Assembly: GCA_031288175.1 (NCBI GenBank)
Contig: JAITRW010000040.1
Location: 145,368 to 209,367, forward strand
Direction of reading: 5' to 3'
Source: Tannerellaceae bacterium
GTDB taxonomy: Bacteria; Bacteroidota; Bacteroidia; Bacteroidales; Tannerellaceae
DNA length: 64,000 bases
A program made the position numbers and the translations under genes. The notes beneath the pieces were generated by a model, which worked only from the letters and a program-made list of their open reading frames with translations, made no database searches and was not told the DNA's origin. Shown here piece after piece: positions 45,213-55,244 of the stretch (positions are counted from its first letter, which is position 1; the number at the start of each line of letters is the position of its first letter).

Positions 45213-47141
45213 ATGAGCTACATTAAGTTCGACAGGAATCTGATGAGTAACCTCGAAGAATCGCTCTCCCGCGAGGTGCTTAGGACGAACCGCAAAGGGG
45301 CTTACAACTGTTCCACCCTCGTTGGTTGTAATACTCGTAAATACCACGGACTCCTCGTCATCCCCGTCTCCGATCTTGGTGAAGAAAACTTCGTACTTCT
45401 CTCCTCTCTTGACGAAACCGTTATCCAGCACAAAGCCGAGTTCAACCTTGGTCTCCATAAATACGCCGGAGGAAGCTTCTCTCCCAACGGACACAAGTAC
45501 ATCAGAGAATACTCACTTGATATCATCCCTCGTAGCCTCTACAGGGTGGGCGGTGTCATCCTCTCCAAAGAAAAAGTCTTCTGCTCCTTCGAAAACCGCA
45601 TCCTCATCAAATACACCCTCCTGGAAGCACACTCCGCTACCACCCTTCGTTTCCGCCCCTTCCTGGCCTTCCGTAGCGCCCGCCAGCTCACTTACAAAAA
45701 CGACCACGTAGACCAAGCCTGTGAAGAGATCCCCCACGGAATTAAAACCTGCCTCTACCCCGGCTATCCTCCCCTCTACATGCAATTCAACACCCCTGCA
45801 ACCTTTGTCCATTTCCCAGACTGGTACATGGGCATCGAATATCCCAAAGAACAGGAACGCGGATACGTCTACCATGAAGACCTCTACGTCCCCGGCTATT
45901 TCGAAGTAGAAGTCCGTCAAGGCGATTCTATCTTTTTCAGTGCAGGAGACACACCTGTAGATATCCTCAAGATTCAAGAACACTACGAAAAAGAAATCTC
46001 CGAACGCACACCACGCGACAGTTTTTACAATAACCTCAAAAATGCCGCCCAGCAATTCTACTTCCGCCCCAATGAAACGGATGCTTACCTCCTGGCCGGT
46101 TACCCCTGGTTCAAAGTCAGGGCAAGGGATCTCTTTGTATCCTTGCCCGGATGTACCCTGGCTATCAAAGATCCCGTTCGCTTCGAGAAGATTATGCATA
46201 CCGCTGAACCTGCCTTGCGTACCTTCATGGAGATAGGAGCCGCCGATCCCGTCATCAAAGAAATCGAACAACCTGACGTCCTCCTCTGGGTGCTCTGGGC
46301 TATTCAACAGTACGCCCAATACGAAGGCCTCGAAAAAGCCCGTGAACAATACGCTCTCCTCATGAAAGATATACTCGACTATCTTTTGGAGGGCAAACAT
46401 CCCGACATAAAAATCCACGAAAACGGACTACTTTATGCCGATGCAAAAGGCAAAGCCATCACTTGGATGAACTCTACGATGGATGGACACCCCGTAGTTT
46501 ACCGTTCAGGCTATATTGTTGAGTTCAACGCACTTTGGTACAACGCACTTTGCTTCTACAAAGAGTTGACCGGACAAGAAGAAGAAGGCTTTCAAGCTGT
46601 CATCCGTTCAGCTATGGGAGCCTTCCCACATATTTTCGTAAATGGGTATAACTATCTCTTTGATTCCGTAGATCGCGATGGAAGAGTCGACTGGAGCGTT
46701 AGGCCTAACATGATTATAGCCGTAGCATTGCCTTACTCCCCACTGACAAGGGCGCAACGCCGTGCAGTATTGGACTATGTAACCAAAGAATTGCTCATCC
46801 CCAAAGGATTGCGTTCTCTGAGTCCCAAAAGCGAAGGGTATCATCCTTACTATACAGGACCACAACGGGATCGTGACCTGGCTTATCATCAAGGAGCTGC
46901 CTGGCCATGGTTGCTCGGTTTTTACTTCGAAGCTTACCTACGTATCTTCGGACGGGGCGGCGCTTCTTTCGTAGAGCGTATCATGATAAGTATGGAGGAA
47001 GAGATGTCTTTGCATTGCATCGGTACTATCTCCGAGCTTTTTGACGGAACACCCCCCTTTACGGGACGCGGGGCCATATCTTTCTCCATGAGTATAGCTG
47101 CCATGCTCAGGGTTGTAGATTTGTTGAAAAAGTATAGTTGA
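45213..47141 (+). CDS. Glycogen debranching enzyme (amylo-1,6-glucosidase type)
   Basis: Hydrolyses alpha-1,6 branch points in glycogen-like polysaccharides. The N-terminal domain (about residues 1-250) starts SREVLRTNRKGAYNCSTLVGCNTRKYHGLLV, and the catalytic alpha/alpha-barrel follows with AGYPWFKVRARDLFVSLPG, ITWMNSTMDGHPV and HQGAAWPWLLGFY, where the acidic catalytic residues of the family are expected. There is no signal peptide. The length (642) matches Bacteroidetes homologues. The next gene starts 3 bases later. Confidence 0.92.
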   Translation: MSYIKFDRNLMSNLEESLSREVLRTNRKGAYNCSTLVGCNTRKYHGLLVIPVSDLGEENFVLLSSLDETVIQHKAEFNLGLHKYAGGSFSPNGHKYIREYSLDIIPRSLYRVGGVILSKEKVFCSFENRILIKYTLLEAHSATTLRFRPFLAFRSARQLTYKNDHVDQACEEIPHGIKTCLYPGYPPLYMQFNTPATFVHFPDWYMGIEYPKEQERGYVYHEDLYVPGYFEVEVRQGDSIFFSAGDTPVDILKIQEHYEKEISERTPRDSFYNNLKNAAQQFYFRPNETDAYLLAGYPWFKVRARDLFVSLPGCTLAIKDPVRFEKIMHTAEPALRTFMEIGAADPVIKEIEQPDVLLWVLWAIQQYAQYEGLEKAREQYALLMKDILDYLLEGKHPDIKIHENGLLYADAKGKAITWMNSTMDGHPVVYRSGYIVEFNALWYNALCFYKELTGQEEEGFQAVIRSAMGAFPHIFVNGYNYLFDSVDRDGRVDWSVRPNMIIAVALPYSPLTRAQRRAVLDYVTKELLIPKGLRSLSPKSEGYHPYYTGPQRDRDLAYHQGAAWPWLLGFYFEAYLRIFGRGGASFVERIMISMEEEMSLHCIGTISELFDGTPPFTGRGAISFSMSIAAMLRVVDLLKKYS

Positions 47142-47144
47142 GCC

Positions 47145-48170
47145 ATGTTAATGCGTCGGACTACGCATCCGGGAAATAAACTCTTCCGTATAGACAAAAA
47201 TTGGGTATACGGATACGTCCTTCTTTTATGTTTTGCCTGCTGGGTCGGTGCTTACATGGTCTCTATGGGGATTCCTGTGATGGAAGAAGGTACACCCCTG
47301 TGGAAAAGTACACAATCCTTGCTCTCCGGAAAAACAGCAATATATGTAGTCGGCATAATGACGATGATGATTTGTGCCGGCGTAGTACTTCGGACGAGCC
47401 ACCGCATGTTCATGATGCGGGAACAAACGCTGTTACCGTTGGTGATATGTATTCTATTGCTCACCACAAGGGAATGTTTCATTCCCCTCGGACCGGGAGG
47501 TATCGGCGCATTATGCCTGGCTATATCTATCTGTACCTTATTATCTTCTTATCACAATATGGAATCTGCAAAGGAAGCCTACTTGGCAGGTTTCATCGTA
47601 GGAATAGGGAGCCTCTTCTGGGGATGTATGTTATGGTTCTTTCCTTTGATCTGGATAGTGTTGTACCGTTTCCTTTCCCTGACGGGAAAAACATTTGCTG
47701 CTTCACTGCTTGGGATAGGATCTGTATACTGGATGGTATGGGGGGTGTGTATCGTGATAGGCAACTACGACCTCTTATTGCAGCCTCTCACGGCGTTGCT
47801 GGACATACATCCGTTCTCTTTGCGAGGTATGCGATGGACGGAATGGTGCTCAATAGGATGTTGTATCCTGTTCTCAACAGTAGCTGTTGTTTGTACTATT
47901 CGCCGACGTCTTGGGGAGAATAGGCGGACACAATCTTTCTACCTCTTTTTATTACAGTACGCTATACTGATCCTCCTACTCCCTTCCCTTTACCCCAGCC
48001 CCACAGCGCAGGAAATACTTCAATGCCTTTGTATTCCTGCTGCTATCTTTTTAGCAGACTTCTTTACCATAGATAGGGAACGATGGAAATTCTGGGCATT
48101 CCATATTATGGTCGTACTGTTGTTTTTTTTCCTGTTTATCCGGATCGTAGAACTGTGGAATCTCTCGTAG
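47145..48170 (+). CDS. Polytopic membrane protein of unknown function
   Basis: A 341-residue inner-membrane protein with about nine or ten hydrophobic helices and few charged loops. It resembles the DUF6427-type membrane proteins of Bacteroidetes (pattern FLAGxxxG-xxxP-IW as in AYLAGFIVGIGSLFWGCMLWFFPLIWIVLYR), but I am not certain. It follows the debranching enzyme by 3 bases and overlaps the next gene by 88 bases if that gene uses its ATG. Confidence 0.75.
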   Translation: MLMRRTTHPGNKLFRIDKNWVYGYVLLLCFACWVGAYMVSMGIPVMEEGTPLWKSTQSLLSGKTAIYVVGIMTMMICAGVVLRTSHRMFMMREQTLLPLVICILLLTTRECFIPLGPGGIGALCLAISICTLLSSYHNMESAKEAYLAGFIVGIGSLFWGCMLWFFPLIWIVLYRFLSLTGKTFAASLLGIGSVYWMVWGVCIVIGNYDLLLQPLTALLDIHPFSLRGMRWTEWCSIGCCILFSTVAVVCTIRRRLGENRRTQSFYLFLLQYAILILLLPSLYPSPTAQEILQCLCIPAAIFLADFFTIDRERWKFWAFHIMVVLLFFFLFIRIVELWNLS

Positions 48171-48604
48171 CATACGGTTACATCGGTATTTTCATAGCCG
48201 CTTTCCTGGCAGCTACAATACTACCTTTCAGTAGTGAAGCTGTCTTGACGGGAGTTCTTCTGGCAGGGGCTGCCCCATGGCCTTGCTTCGTGGCAGCCCT
48301 GTTGGGTAACTCTCTAGGTGGAATGACCTGTTATTGGGTAGGTACGCTCGGGAAGACCGAATGGATAGTGAAGTATCTGCGTATGGATGAATTTAAATTG
48401 CGGAAAATACAAACAGCTATACAAAAGCGTGGCATATGGTCGGCTTTTTTTGTCTTTTTGCCTGGTATAGGAGATTTTATTGCCGTAGCGCTTGGTTTTC
48501 TGAGAGGAAATATATGGTTGGTCGCCGTTTTCATGGTAGCAGGAAAAGCCTTGCGCTATTGGGTATGGATGGAGTTCGTTTTCAAGATACAGGCTCTTTT
48601 GTAA
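48083..48604 (+). CDS. YqaA/DedA-like small membrane protein
   Basis: An inner-membrane protein related to YqaA of the VTT/DedA group: VAYGYIGIFIAAFLAATILPFSSEAVLTGVLL, then GNSLGGMTCYWVGTLGK and VFLPGIGDFIAVALGFLRG. The ATG at 48083 is preceded by AGGGA, but an in-frame GTG at 48155 gives the more usual N-terminus (ESLVAYGYIG) and removes most of the overlap with the previous gene. The function of relatives is membrane lipid handling; here it is inferred only. Confidence 0.82.
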   Translation: MEILGIPYYGRTVVFFPVYPDRRTVESLVAYGYIGIFIAAFLAATILPFSSEAVLTGVLLAGAAPWPCFVAALLGNSLGGMTCYWVGTLGKTEWIVKYLRMDEFKLRKIQTAIQKRGIWSAFFVFLPGIGDFIAVALGFLRGNIWLVAVFMVAGKALRYWVWMEFVFKIQALL

Positions 48605-48623
48605 AAAAACTATCTTCATACAG

Positions 48624-48656
48624 TTGCAACTTTGCACAAGAAAAAAACTATCTTTG
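48624..48656 (+). promoter_or_regulatory. Promoter for tonB
   Basis: TTG (48624-48626), 22 bases, TATCTTTG (48649-48656): Bacteroidetes-type, ending 33 bases before the tonB ATG. The spacing is slightly long. Confidence 0.5.
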
Positions 48657-48689
48657 CGCAAAAGCGTAACGCAAACTATACGATCAGTC

Positions 48690-49379
48690 ATGGAAATAAA
48701 GAAATCACCGAAGGCAAGTTTGGAAAACGGTAAGTCTTTAGGACTCCTTATGGGTGCGGCAGTAGGCCTTGCTGTCTTATTCGTAGGTTTTGAATGGGGA
48801 ACCCGTGAAATGAAGGTGGTTACGGCAAGTGAAGGTGCTGCAGATGTCATTGCAGAAGAAGAAATAGAGATCACAAGGCAGGAGAATACTCCTCCTCCCC
48901 CTCCTCCCCCTGCACCGGTGGTATCAGAAGTGTTGAACGTGGTAGACGATAACGTAAACCTTGAGCAGCAAGATATTTTAAGTTCGGAAGATGACCAGTC
49001 CAGTGCCCAGACACAGACCTATGTCGCCCCCGTAGTGGTGGAAGAAGAAGAAGAATCCGAGCATCAGATATTCACAGTAGTAGAAAAGATGCCTGAATTC
49101 CCTGGTGGACAGGCCGCACTGCTTAAGTTTTTGGCAACGTCTATTAAATATCCGGTCATTGCACAAGAGAATGGTATTCAAGGAAGAGTAGTTGTTGCCT
49201 TTGTAGTAAATAAAGACGGTAGTGTGGTAGATGCCGAGGTAGTACGTGGTGTTGACCCTTCGCTTGATAAAGAAGCTCTCAGGGTGATAGGGATAATGCC
49301 TAAGTGGTCACCCGGCGAACAGCGTGGGAAACCTGTACGTGTAAAGTACACGGTGCCTGTACAATTCAGGCTTCAGTGA
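48690..49379 (+). CDS. tonB: TonB-family energy transducer
   Basis: Couples proton motive force to outer-membrane TonB-dependent transporters. The ATG at 48690 gives MEIKKSPKAS and a membrane anchor (LGLLMGAAVGLAVLFVGFEWG, about residues 19-39). A Pro-rich and acidic spacer (PPPPPPPAPVV, VVVEEEEESE) spans the periplasm. The C-terminal TonB domain includes PEFPGGQAALLKFLATSIKYP, GRVVVAFVVNKDGSV and WSPGEQRGKPVRVKYTVPVQFRL. ExbB and ExbD are not adjacent. The length is 229. Confidence 0.93.
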   Translation: MEIKKSPKASLENGKSLGLLMGAAVGLAVLFVGFEWGTREMKVVTASEGAADVIAEEEIEITRQENTPPPPPPPAPVVSEVLNVVDDNVNLEQQDILSSEDDQSSAQTQTYVAPVVVEEEEESEHQIFTVVEKMPEFPGGQAALLKFLATSIKYPVIAQENGIQGRVVVAFVVNKDGSVVDAEVVRGVDPSLDKEALRVIGIMPKWSPGEQRGKPVRVKYTVPVQFRLQ

Positions 49380-49414
49380 TCGGCTATCCGTCGATTGACA
49401 AAAAAATAGAGAAG

Positions 49415-49444
49415 AAGGCTGCTTTAAGAGCGTAGCCTTTTTTT
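49415..49444 (+). terminator. Rho-independent terminator after tonB
   Basis: AAGGCTGC and its near-complement GCGTAGCCTT with a short loop, followed by seven T. It lies 35 bases after tonB. Confidence 0.8.
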
Positions 49445-49485
49445 CGTAGTCTTAAAGAATACGGTTAACCTATCAGGTATAGGAG

Positions 49486-50022
49486 ATGAACCCGATGGAT
49501 CTCATTGATGCTCATTATCCGGCAAATACCAAACGCCGTCATATCCTCGAAGCGCATGGACGGGACGTTGCCGATAAAGCTTTATCTATAGCACGTCGCC
49601 ATCCTGAAATGAATTTGGATTTCCCTTTCATAGAAGAAGCCGCCATATTGCATGACATAGGTATGTTTCTCTGTGATGCCCCCAACATTGACTGTCATGG
49701 AAAAGCCGCTTACATATGTCATGGTTACCTCGGCGCCGACCTTGTGCGCCAAGCCGGTTACCCTCGACATGCGTTAGTGTGTGAGCGACATACGGGGACA
49801 GGATTATCTCTCTCGTTGATCATCGAAAAGAACCTCCCTATTCCACATCGTGAGATGAGACCTATTTCTCTCGAAGAACAACTCATCTGTTTTGCCGATA
49901 AGTTTTTCGGCAAACTCCATCTCGGGAAGGAGAAATCAATTGTACACATTCACGCTTCCCTATCTCGATATAGTGCTGACTCTATTGATTGCTTTACTCA
50001 ATGGTGTGAGCTTTTTCTTTGA
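49486..50022 (+). CDS. HD-domain phosphohydrolase-like protein
   Basis: A 178-residue protein with the HD metal-binding domain: HILEAHGRDVADKAL, then AAILHDIGMF (the HD pair) and HALVCERHTG further on. Proteins of this size hydrolyse nucleotides or other phosphate esters; the substrate is unknown. A second Met at residue 4 could be the start. It stands alone between tonB and nagB. Confidence 0.85.
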   Translation: MNPMDLIDAHYPANTKRRHILEAHGRDVADKALSIARRHPEMNLDFPFIEEAAILHDIGMFLCDAPNIDCHGKAAYICHGYLGADLVRQAGYPRHALVCERHTGTGLSLSLIIEKNLPIPHREMRPISLEEQLICFADKFFGKLHLGKEKSIVHIHASLSRYSADSIDCFTQWCELFL

Positions 50023-50089
50023 ACTTTTCTTTTTTATTCTTACTATTGTTTTTATACCGCATTTTTAAATTCTAACACTAAATTTAGAC

Positions 50090-50881
50090 ATGAGACTCAT
50101 CATTCAACCGGATTACGAACATCTCTCCCTTTGGGCTGCTCATTACGTAGCCAATCGTATTAATCAAGCCCGCCCAAGTACTTCCCATCCATTTGTACTG
50201 GGACTTCCTACCGGCTCGTCCCCTCTCGGTGTATATCGCCACCTTGTGAATTTCTACCATAGAGGAACACTCTCTTTTCGTCATGTCGTCACTTTCAACA
50301 TGGACGAATACGCAGGCATCCCCGAAGATCATCCGCAGAGTTACCATACCTTCATGTGGACAAACTTTTTTCACCACATTGATATCCCACCCGCTCAGGT
50401 ACACATCCTCAACGGAAACGCCCCCTCTCTCGAACAAGAATGTGCCAACTATGAAAATCTCATTCGTGCAATGGGAGGTATCGACTTATTCCTTGGTGGA
50501 ATCGGCCCTGACGGACACATTGCTTTCAACGAACCTGGATCTTCATTAGCCTCGCGTACCCGTATTAAGACTTTAACTTCGGACACTATCCTTGCCAACT
50601 CCCGTTTCTTCGATAATGATACAAGCAAAGTTCCCACCACCGCCCTCACTGTCGGTGTAGCCACTATTCTTGATGCCCATGAAGTGCTCATCCTGGCTAA
50701 TGGCCTTTCCAAGGCACGAGCTTTACAACAGGCTATTGAAGGCTCAATCAGTCAAATGTGGACGATCACCGCCCTCCAGCTACATCCCAAAGGTATCATT
50801 GTGGCCGATGAAGAGGCTTGTTCAGACCTCAAGGTTTCCACCTACCGCTATTTCAAGGATATCGAAAAGGTAAACCTTTGA
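50090..50881 (+). CDS. nagB: Glucosamine-6-phosphate deaminase
   Basis: Converts glucosamine 6-phosphate to fructose 6-phosphate and ammonia. Motifs LGLPTGSSPLGVYRHLV, FNMDEYAGI (catalytic Asp) and FLGGIGPDGHIAFNEPGSSLASRTR are diagnostic. The length (263) is the normal hexameric type. The yitT-like gene follows 12 bases later. No nagA is nearby. Confidence 0.95.
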   Translation: MRLIIQPDYEHLSLWAAHYVANRINQARPSTSHPFVLGLPTGSSPLGVYRHLVNFYHRGTLSFRHVVTFNMDEYAGIPEDHPQSYHTFMWTNFFHHIDIPPAQVHILNGNAPSLEQECANYENLIRAMGGIDLFLGGIGPDGHIAFNEPGSSLASRTRIKTLTSDTILANSRFFDNDTSKVPTTALTVGVATILDAHEVLILANGLSKARALQQAIEGSISQMWTITALQLHPKGIIVADEEACSDLKVSTYRYFKDIEKVNL

Positions 50882-50893
50882 TCTGCGCAAACA

Positions 50894-51769
50894 ATGTATA
50901 AAGGGATGAAATGGGCCTACTACGCGGTGCGGGATTATCTGATGATATTCCTCGGCACGGTTTTGTACGCTTTCGGCTTTCAGGCCTTCATCATTTCAAA
51001 TGGAATCGTCGTAGGAGGGGTAAGCGGAATTGCTGCCTTAGCGCATTACGTCAGTGGCGTTCCCGTGGCTTTGCCTTACCTATCAATCAACATTATTTTA
51101 TTAGCTATTGCTTTCAAGGTATTAGGAGCAAAGTTTATGCTCAAGACCACTTTTGCCGTTGCTTCGGTATCTCTTAACCTGTCTTTTTTTGAACGTTTGT
51201 TGGAAGGGATGCCTCCTATCGTCAAAGGAGAACCGTTTATGATAGTATTCCTCGGAGGTTTGGTTTGTGGTGTGGCTTTGGGTCTGATATTCTCTGCCAA
51301 CGGAAGTACGGGAGGAACAGATATCCTTGCGGCCATTGTTAACAAGTACAAGAACATATCTATCGGGACAGGTATACTGCTCTTCGACGGCATTATCATC
51401 GCTTCTTCTTACACCTTGTTCAAAGATGTGGATAGGATCGTTTTCGGATTTGTCGAAATGGGGGTCAATTCCTATGTACTTGACAAGATTATTAATGCCA
51501 ATAGGCAGTCCGTACAGTTCCTCATCGTTTCCCAGAAATACGAGGAGATTAGAAGGCGTATCCTCTTCGACCTGCAGAGGGGATGTACCTTGCTGCACAG
51601 TGAAGGGGGATATACGGGGAATCCCTCAAAAGTGGTTGTCTTATTGGTCAAACGCTCCGAGGCTCTGACCGTTTTCCGGATGATCAAAGAGATTGATCCG
51701 CAGGCCTTCATTTCACAAAGTCTCGTCAGAGGAGTATACGGTGAAGGTTTCGAGCCAATAAAAACCTAA
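50894..51769 (+). CDS. YitT-family membrane protein
   Basis: Membrane protein of the YitT family: about five helices in the first 190 residues (starting YYAVRDYLMIFLGTVLYAFGFQAFI and including FSANGSTGGTDILAAI), then a soluble C-terminal DUF2179 domain (GCTLLHSEGGYTGNPSKVVVLLV). The function is not established; the family has been linked to small-molecule transport. It is likely cotranscribed with nagB and ends at a bidirectional terminator. Confidence 0.9.
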   Translation: MYKGMKWAYYAVRDYLMIFLGTVLYAFGFQAFIISNGIVVGGVSGIAALAHYVSGVPVALPYLSINIILLAIAFKVLGAKFMLKTTFAVASVSLNLSFFERLLEGMPPIVKGEPFMIVFLGGLVCGVALGLIFSANGSTGGTDILAAIVNKYKNISIGTGILLFDGIIIASSYTLFKDVDRIVFGFVEMGVNSYVLDKIINANRQSVQFLIVSQKYEEIRRRILFDLQRGCTLLHSEGGYTGNPSKVVVLLVKRSEALTVFRMIKEIDPQAFISQSLVRGVYGEGFEPIKT

Positions 51770-51781
51770 AACCCTTCAATC

Positions 51782-51822
51782 AAAAAGAGGCAGCCTCCAT
51801 CTGTGAAGCTGCCTCTTCTTCT
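51782..51822. terminator. Bidirectional terminator between yitT and the FucP-like gene
   Basis: AAAAAGAGGCAGC and GCTGCCTCTTCTT form a strong hairpin with A and T runs on both sides. It serves both convergent genes. Confidence 0.8.
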
Positions 51823-51843
51823 AATTATATTTCATTTCTATAA

Positions 51844-53142
51844 CTACTCCACCGGAATATTCTTGTTCACGTTCTTGCTACCGATCACTGCATAATAAAG
51901 AAGGTAAGCAAGCCCTGCGAAGATCACCCAATAGCTTGTTAGGAAGCCGAACATATCAGCGATCTTATTTTGTATCAGTGGTAAGATTCCGCCGCCGCAA
52001 ACCATCATCATGAAGATTCCGGAGGCGGCCGTCACATACTTACCCAACCCTTCTACCGCCAGGTTGAAAATACCGCCCCACATCACTGACGTACACAGCC
52101 CAACAAGTACGAGACAGAAAGCATTCACCGGCACTTGGGCCATACCGAAAGAAATACCCGTTACCGTTGACTGGAAAACAGGCATTGATACAGTAGTCGA
52201 CGGAGAGAGGATGATTGACACCGTCACCAGCACCAATCCCACCGATGAAGACACCGTAAGCATCATCTTGCTGCTCACCTTACCGCCTATAGATGCGCCC
52301 ACGAAACGCCCGACCAACATCAGGAACCAATACGTCGCTGCCACCGATCCGGCTAATGCCGGTAACAAACCGATTCCTCCTTTTTCTATTGATTCCGTCA
52401 AATACAGATTCAATGTTCCCGGAATACCTACCTCCACTCCCACGTAAACAAATATACCCACAGCCCCCAATACAAAGTGACGGAACGACCACGCACTGTA
52501 TTTCGACGACACCGACACATTTGTTGCTTTTGCTATATGCGGTTCTGGTATATCTACGAAAGTGAGAACAATTCCTACTAGTGTGAATATTCCTAAAGCT
52601 ATGAACATCACCGGATTGACGTCCGTTATCGCCGTGTCCTTTGTCACTTCACCTACCAGCATCCCTACAAGAACTGGTACGAGAGTGCCCATGAACGAGT
52701 TGAATGTCCCTCCTACTTGTATCAACTGGTTCCCTTTATTCCCACCGCCACCTAACGTATTAAGCATCGGGTTCACCACTGTATTCAACATACACATGGA
52801 AAAACCCGCCACGAAGGCTCCCGACAGATAGACCCCAAAACTCCCTATTACACCCGATAAAAACTGGATTCCAACCCCTACAAAACCGACTACAATAGCT
52901 ATCAAGGCTGTCCGTTTATATCCTGTCTTACGCAACAACATCCCTGCCGGGATTCCCATACACGCGTAGGCCGCGAAGTTCGCAAAGTTCCCCAGCATCC
53001 CCAAGAAATTGGACGCTTGGAACTGCCCTTTTACCACTACTCCCATCGGCGCCGCCAAGTTGGTAACGAATGAGATCATCCCGAAGAGGAGGATCATCAT
53101 CAAGATTGGCAATCCATAACTTTTCTCTTTCTGTGCATTCAT
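51844..53142 (-). CDS. Sugar MFS transporter (FucP-like)
   Basis: A twelve-helix major facilitator permease of the FucP branch, a proton symporter of fucose, glucose, galactose or a related sugar. Motifs seen are GMISFVTNLAAPMG, YACMGIPAGMLLRKTGYKRTALIAI and GRFVGASIGGKVSSK. The length (432) is normal. It is followed by no sugar-catabolism gene here, so the substrate is open. The stop is close to the shared terminator with yitT. Confidence 0.88.
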   Translation of the reverse strand: MNAQKEKSYGLPILMMILLFGMISFVTNLAAPMGVVVKGQFQASNFLGMLGNFANFAAYACMGIPAGMLLRKTGYKRTALIAIVVGFVGVGIQFLSGVIGSFGVYLSGAFVAGFSMCMLNTVVNPMLNTLGGGGNKGNQLIQVGGTFNSFMGTLVPVLVGMLVGEVTKDTAITDVNPVMFIALGIFTLVGIVLTFVDIPEPHIAKATNVSVSSKYSAWSFRHFVLGAVGIFVYVGVEVGIPGTLNLYLTESIEKGGIGLLPALAGSVAATYWFLMLVGRFVGASIGGKVSSKMMLTVSSSVGLVLVTVSIILSPSTTVSMPVFQSTVTGISFGMAQVPVNAFCLVLVGLCTSVMWGGIFNLAVEGLGKYVTAASGIFMMMVCGGGILPLIQNKIADMFGFLTSYWVIFAGLAYLLYYAVIGSKNVNKNIPVE

Positions 53143-53243
53143 TGTTTTAAGTATTTATTTTAGTTTCTGCTCTTTATTTACTTCCGTTCGCTCCGCTGTT
53201 ATCCCTCGCTGGGAATAGAGGTGAACCATCTTTTTCTATTTTC

Positions 53244-54926
53244 TTATAATGTTCGGAATAACAGGATTAATAACTGGGCCATGAGCACTCGTAAAAACAT
53301 CGTCACCGGATACACCGTCGCGTAGCTCACTGCCGGCACGCCGTTCCCAGACGTCGCATTCGCATACGCTAGCGCAGGGGGGTCCGTCGTACTACCTGCC
53401 AATAACCCCATCAGCGTAAAGTAGTTTAGTTTATAATAAAGTCGGCCCACTGTCCCCACTATAAGCAGCGGTATGACAGTTATGATCACTCCATATCCTA
53501 TCCACACCAATCCGCCCCTATTTACTATCGTATCTACGAAACTGTCTCCCGCCTCTAATCCTACACATGCCAAGAATAACGATATTCCCACTTCACGAAG
53601 CATCAGCAACGCTCCTTGTGTCGTATACGTGATCAGTTTATATTTATATCCGAAACTGCTGATTAATATCGCCACTACAAGCGGTCCTCCTGCCAATCCC
53701 AATTTCACCGGCTGAGGGATACCCGGAATCTGCCACGGTATACTACCCAATAGCACTCCCAGACCTATCCCTAAAAACAGCGCGATCAGGTTCGGTTCAT
53801 TCAACCTTCTCATTGAATTGCCCAGCACTTCCCCTGTCTTTTTCACCGCCTCTTTCGTGCCTACCACCGTCAGTTTATCTCCCATCTGAAGAGATAATCC
53901 CCGCATTGCCACCATATCTATCCCAGAACGATTTATTCGTGTAATATTTACTCCATACATATTCCGCAACTGAAGATCTCCCAGGCGTTTCCCATTCAAT
54001 TCCGGTTTAGTAACGATAATACGGCGGCTCACCAGTTGGCTATGCTTCTGTTCCATCCACTCCTCGTTGCTCATTGATATTTCTTTTCCTATGAACGTCC
54101 GGATCACTTCTACATCCCCTTCCGCCGCAATCACCAGGATCTTATCATTTTCTTGCAACACCGTACTATTCGATACCAAGTCTTCTTGAGTCTCATTACG
54201 CAGGATTCGCGATATTATAAACTCGCTATGACTCAGCAACTCCGAAATCTGCTTAACCGTTTTTCCGAAGATTGCCGGATTCTTCACCTCCAATGATAAC
54301 GACGTCGCTCTATGCGTATGTTGCGCTTCTACTTCCGCTATCTTTTCCGCTTCTTTTTGAAGATTCACCCCAAAGGCATAACGCACGAATAGGATAGAGA
54401 GGATTATGCCGATCACACCCAGGGGATATGCCACTGCATACCCTAATACTATTGTTTCGTCCGTTTGACCTGTCGCATCTCCAAAGGCCTGTTGTGCTGC
54501 CCCTAAACCCGGCGTGTTCGTCACCGCGCCCGACATGATGCCCACCATTGTCGGCATTGATATGTCCGTTACAAAATGCAACAGCAACGTCAACCCTCCA
54601 CCTAGTAATACCACCGAGCTCGCCAGTATATTTAGCGTCATTCCCCCTTCCTTAAATGAGGAGAAGAAGCTCGGACCCACTTGCATCCCTACCGCAAACA
54701 CAAACAAGATCAATCCGAAGTCCTTAAAGAAGTGTAACACTTCCTTATCCGCTGTAAATCCCCAATGCGAAAGTACTATGCTTACAAACAAGATAAACGT
54801 CATCCCGATAGATATCCCCAAGAGTTTGATCTTCCCCAACTGGATTCCCAACGATATGGCCACCGACAGTACCAGAATAGAGTGTGCTACCCCTTTCCCT
54901 GTCAACAATTCTTGCAACCAGTCCAT
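53244..54926 (-). CDS. YidE/AspT-family putative transporter
   Basis: A 560-residue membrane protein of the aspartate:alanine exchanger family. Five or six N-terminal helices (to about residue 185), two regulatory TrkA-C-like domains (about 205-285 and 290-370, [17 protein letters not shown] and [17 protein letters not shown]), then a second set of helices. The family's signature repeats are seen twice ([16 protein letters not shown] and [14 protein letters not shown]). The substrate is not predicted; members exchange amino or dicarboxylic acids. Confidence 0.88.
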   Translation of the reverse strand: MDWLQELLTGKGVAHSILVLSVAISLGIQLGKIKLLGISIGMTFILFVSIVLSHWGFTADKEVLHFFKDFGLILFVFAVGMQVGPSFFSSFKEGGMTLNILASSVVLLGGGLTLLLHFVTDISMPTMVGIMSGAVTNTPGLGAAQQAFGDATGQTDETIVLGYAVAYPLGVIGIILSILFVRYAFGVNLQKEAEKIAEVEAQHTHRATSLSLEVKNPAIFGKTVKQISELLSHSEFIISRILRNETQEDLVSNSTVLQENDKILVIAAEGDVEVIRTFIGKEISMSNEEWMEQKHSQLVSRRIIVTKPELNGKRLGDLQLRNMYGVNITRINRSGIDMVAMRGLSLQMGDKLTVVGTKEAVKKTGEVLGNSMRRLNEPNLIALFLGIGLGVLLGSIPWQIPGIPQPVKLGLAGGPLVVAILISSFGYKYKLITYTTQGALLMLREVGISLFLACVGLEAGDSFVDTIVNRGGLVWIGYGVIITVIPLLIVGTVGRLYYKLNYFTLMGLLAGSTTDPPALAYANATSGNGVPAVSYATVYPVTMFLRVLMAQLLILLFRTL

Positions 54927-55244
54927 TTCCCTCTATATTGGCTTTTCGACAAGTTATTCGCCGCCGAAAGTAGACAAAATTTATCGCTACAGCACCACAA
55001 AAATACCCACTTTCAAATATTGCGACTATCTTCGGCGATAACCTTTTCGTCGGGTTGCCTCTTGACCAAGACAACGAAAGTAACTTGACAGACATATTGA
55101 CCGCATAATGAAAAATATTCAGGATAGTATAGCGTTAGTACGAAAAGACATGTACCTTTGCAGACGATTGGACACATCCTTAACCATGGTTCATGGGGAA
55201 TTGTGTGGGTAGTGCATCGGAAGTATAAGTAATAAAACTAAAAA
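54927..55244. other. Intergenic region between the YidE-like gene and a tail-fibre-like gene
   Basis: About 320 bases, mostly noncoding. It holds the divergent start regions of the two flanking genes and a TACCTTTG element (55153-55160). I see no RNA gene. Confidence 0.5.
55153..55160 (+). promoter_or_regulatory. Possible -7 element for the tail-fibre-like gene
   Basis: TACCTTTG on the plus strand, 84 bases before the ATG at 55245. No clear -33 TTG. Confidence 0.4.
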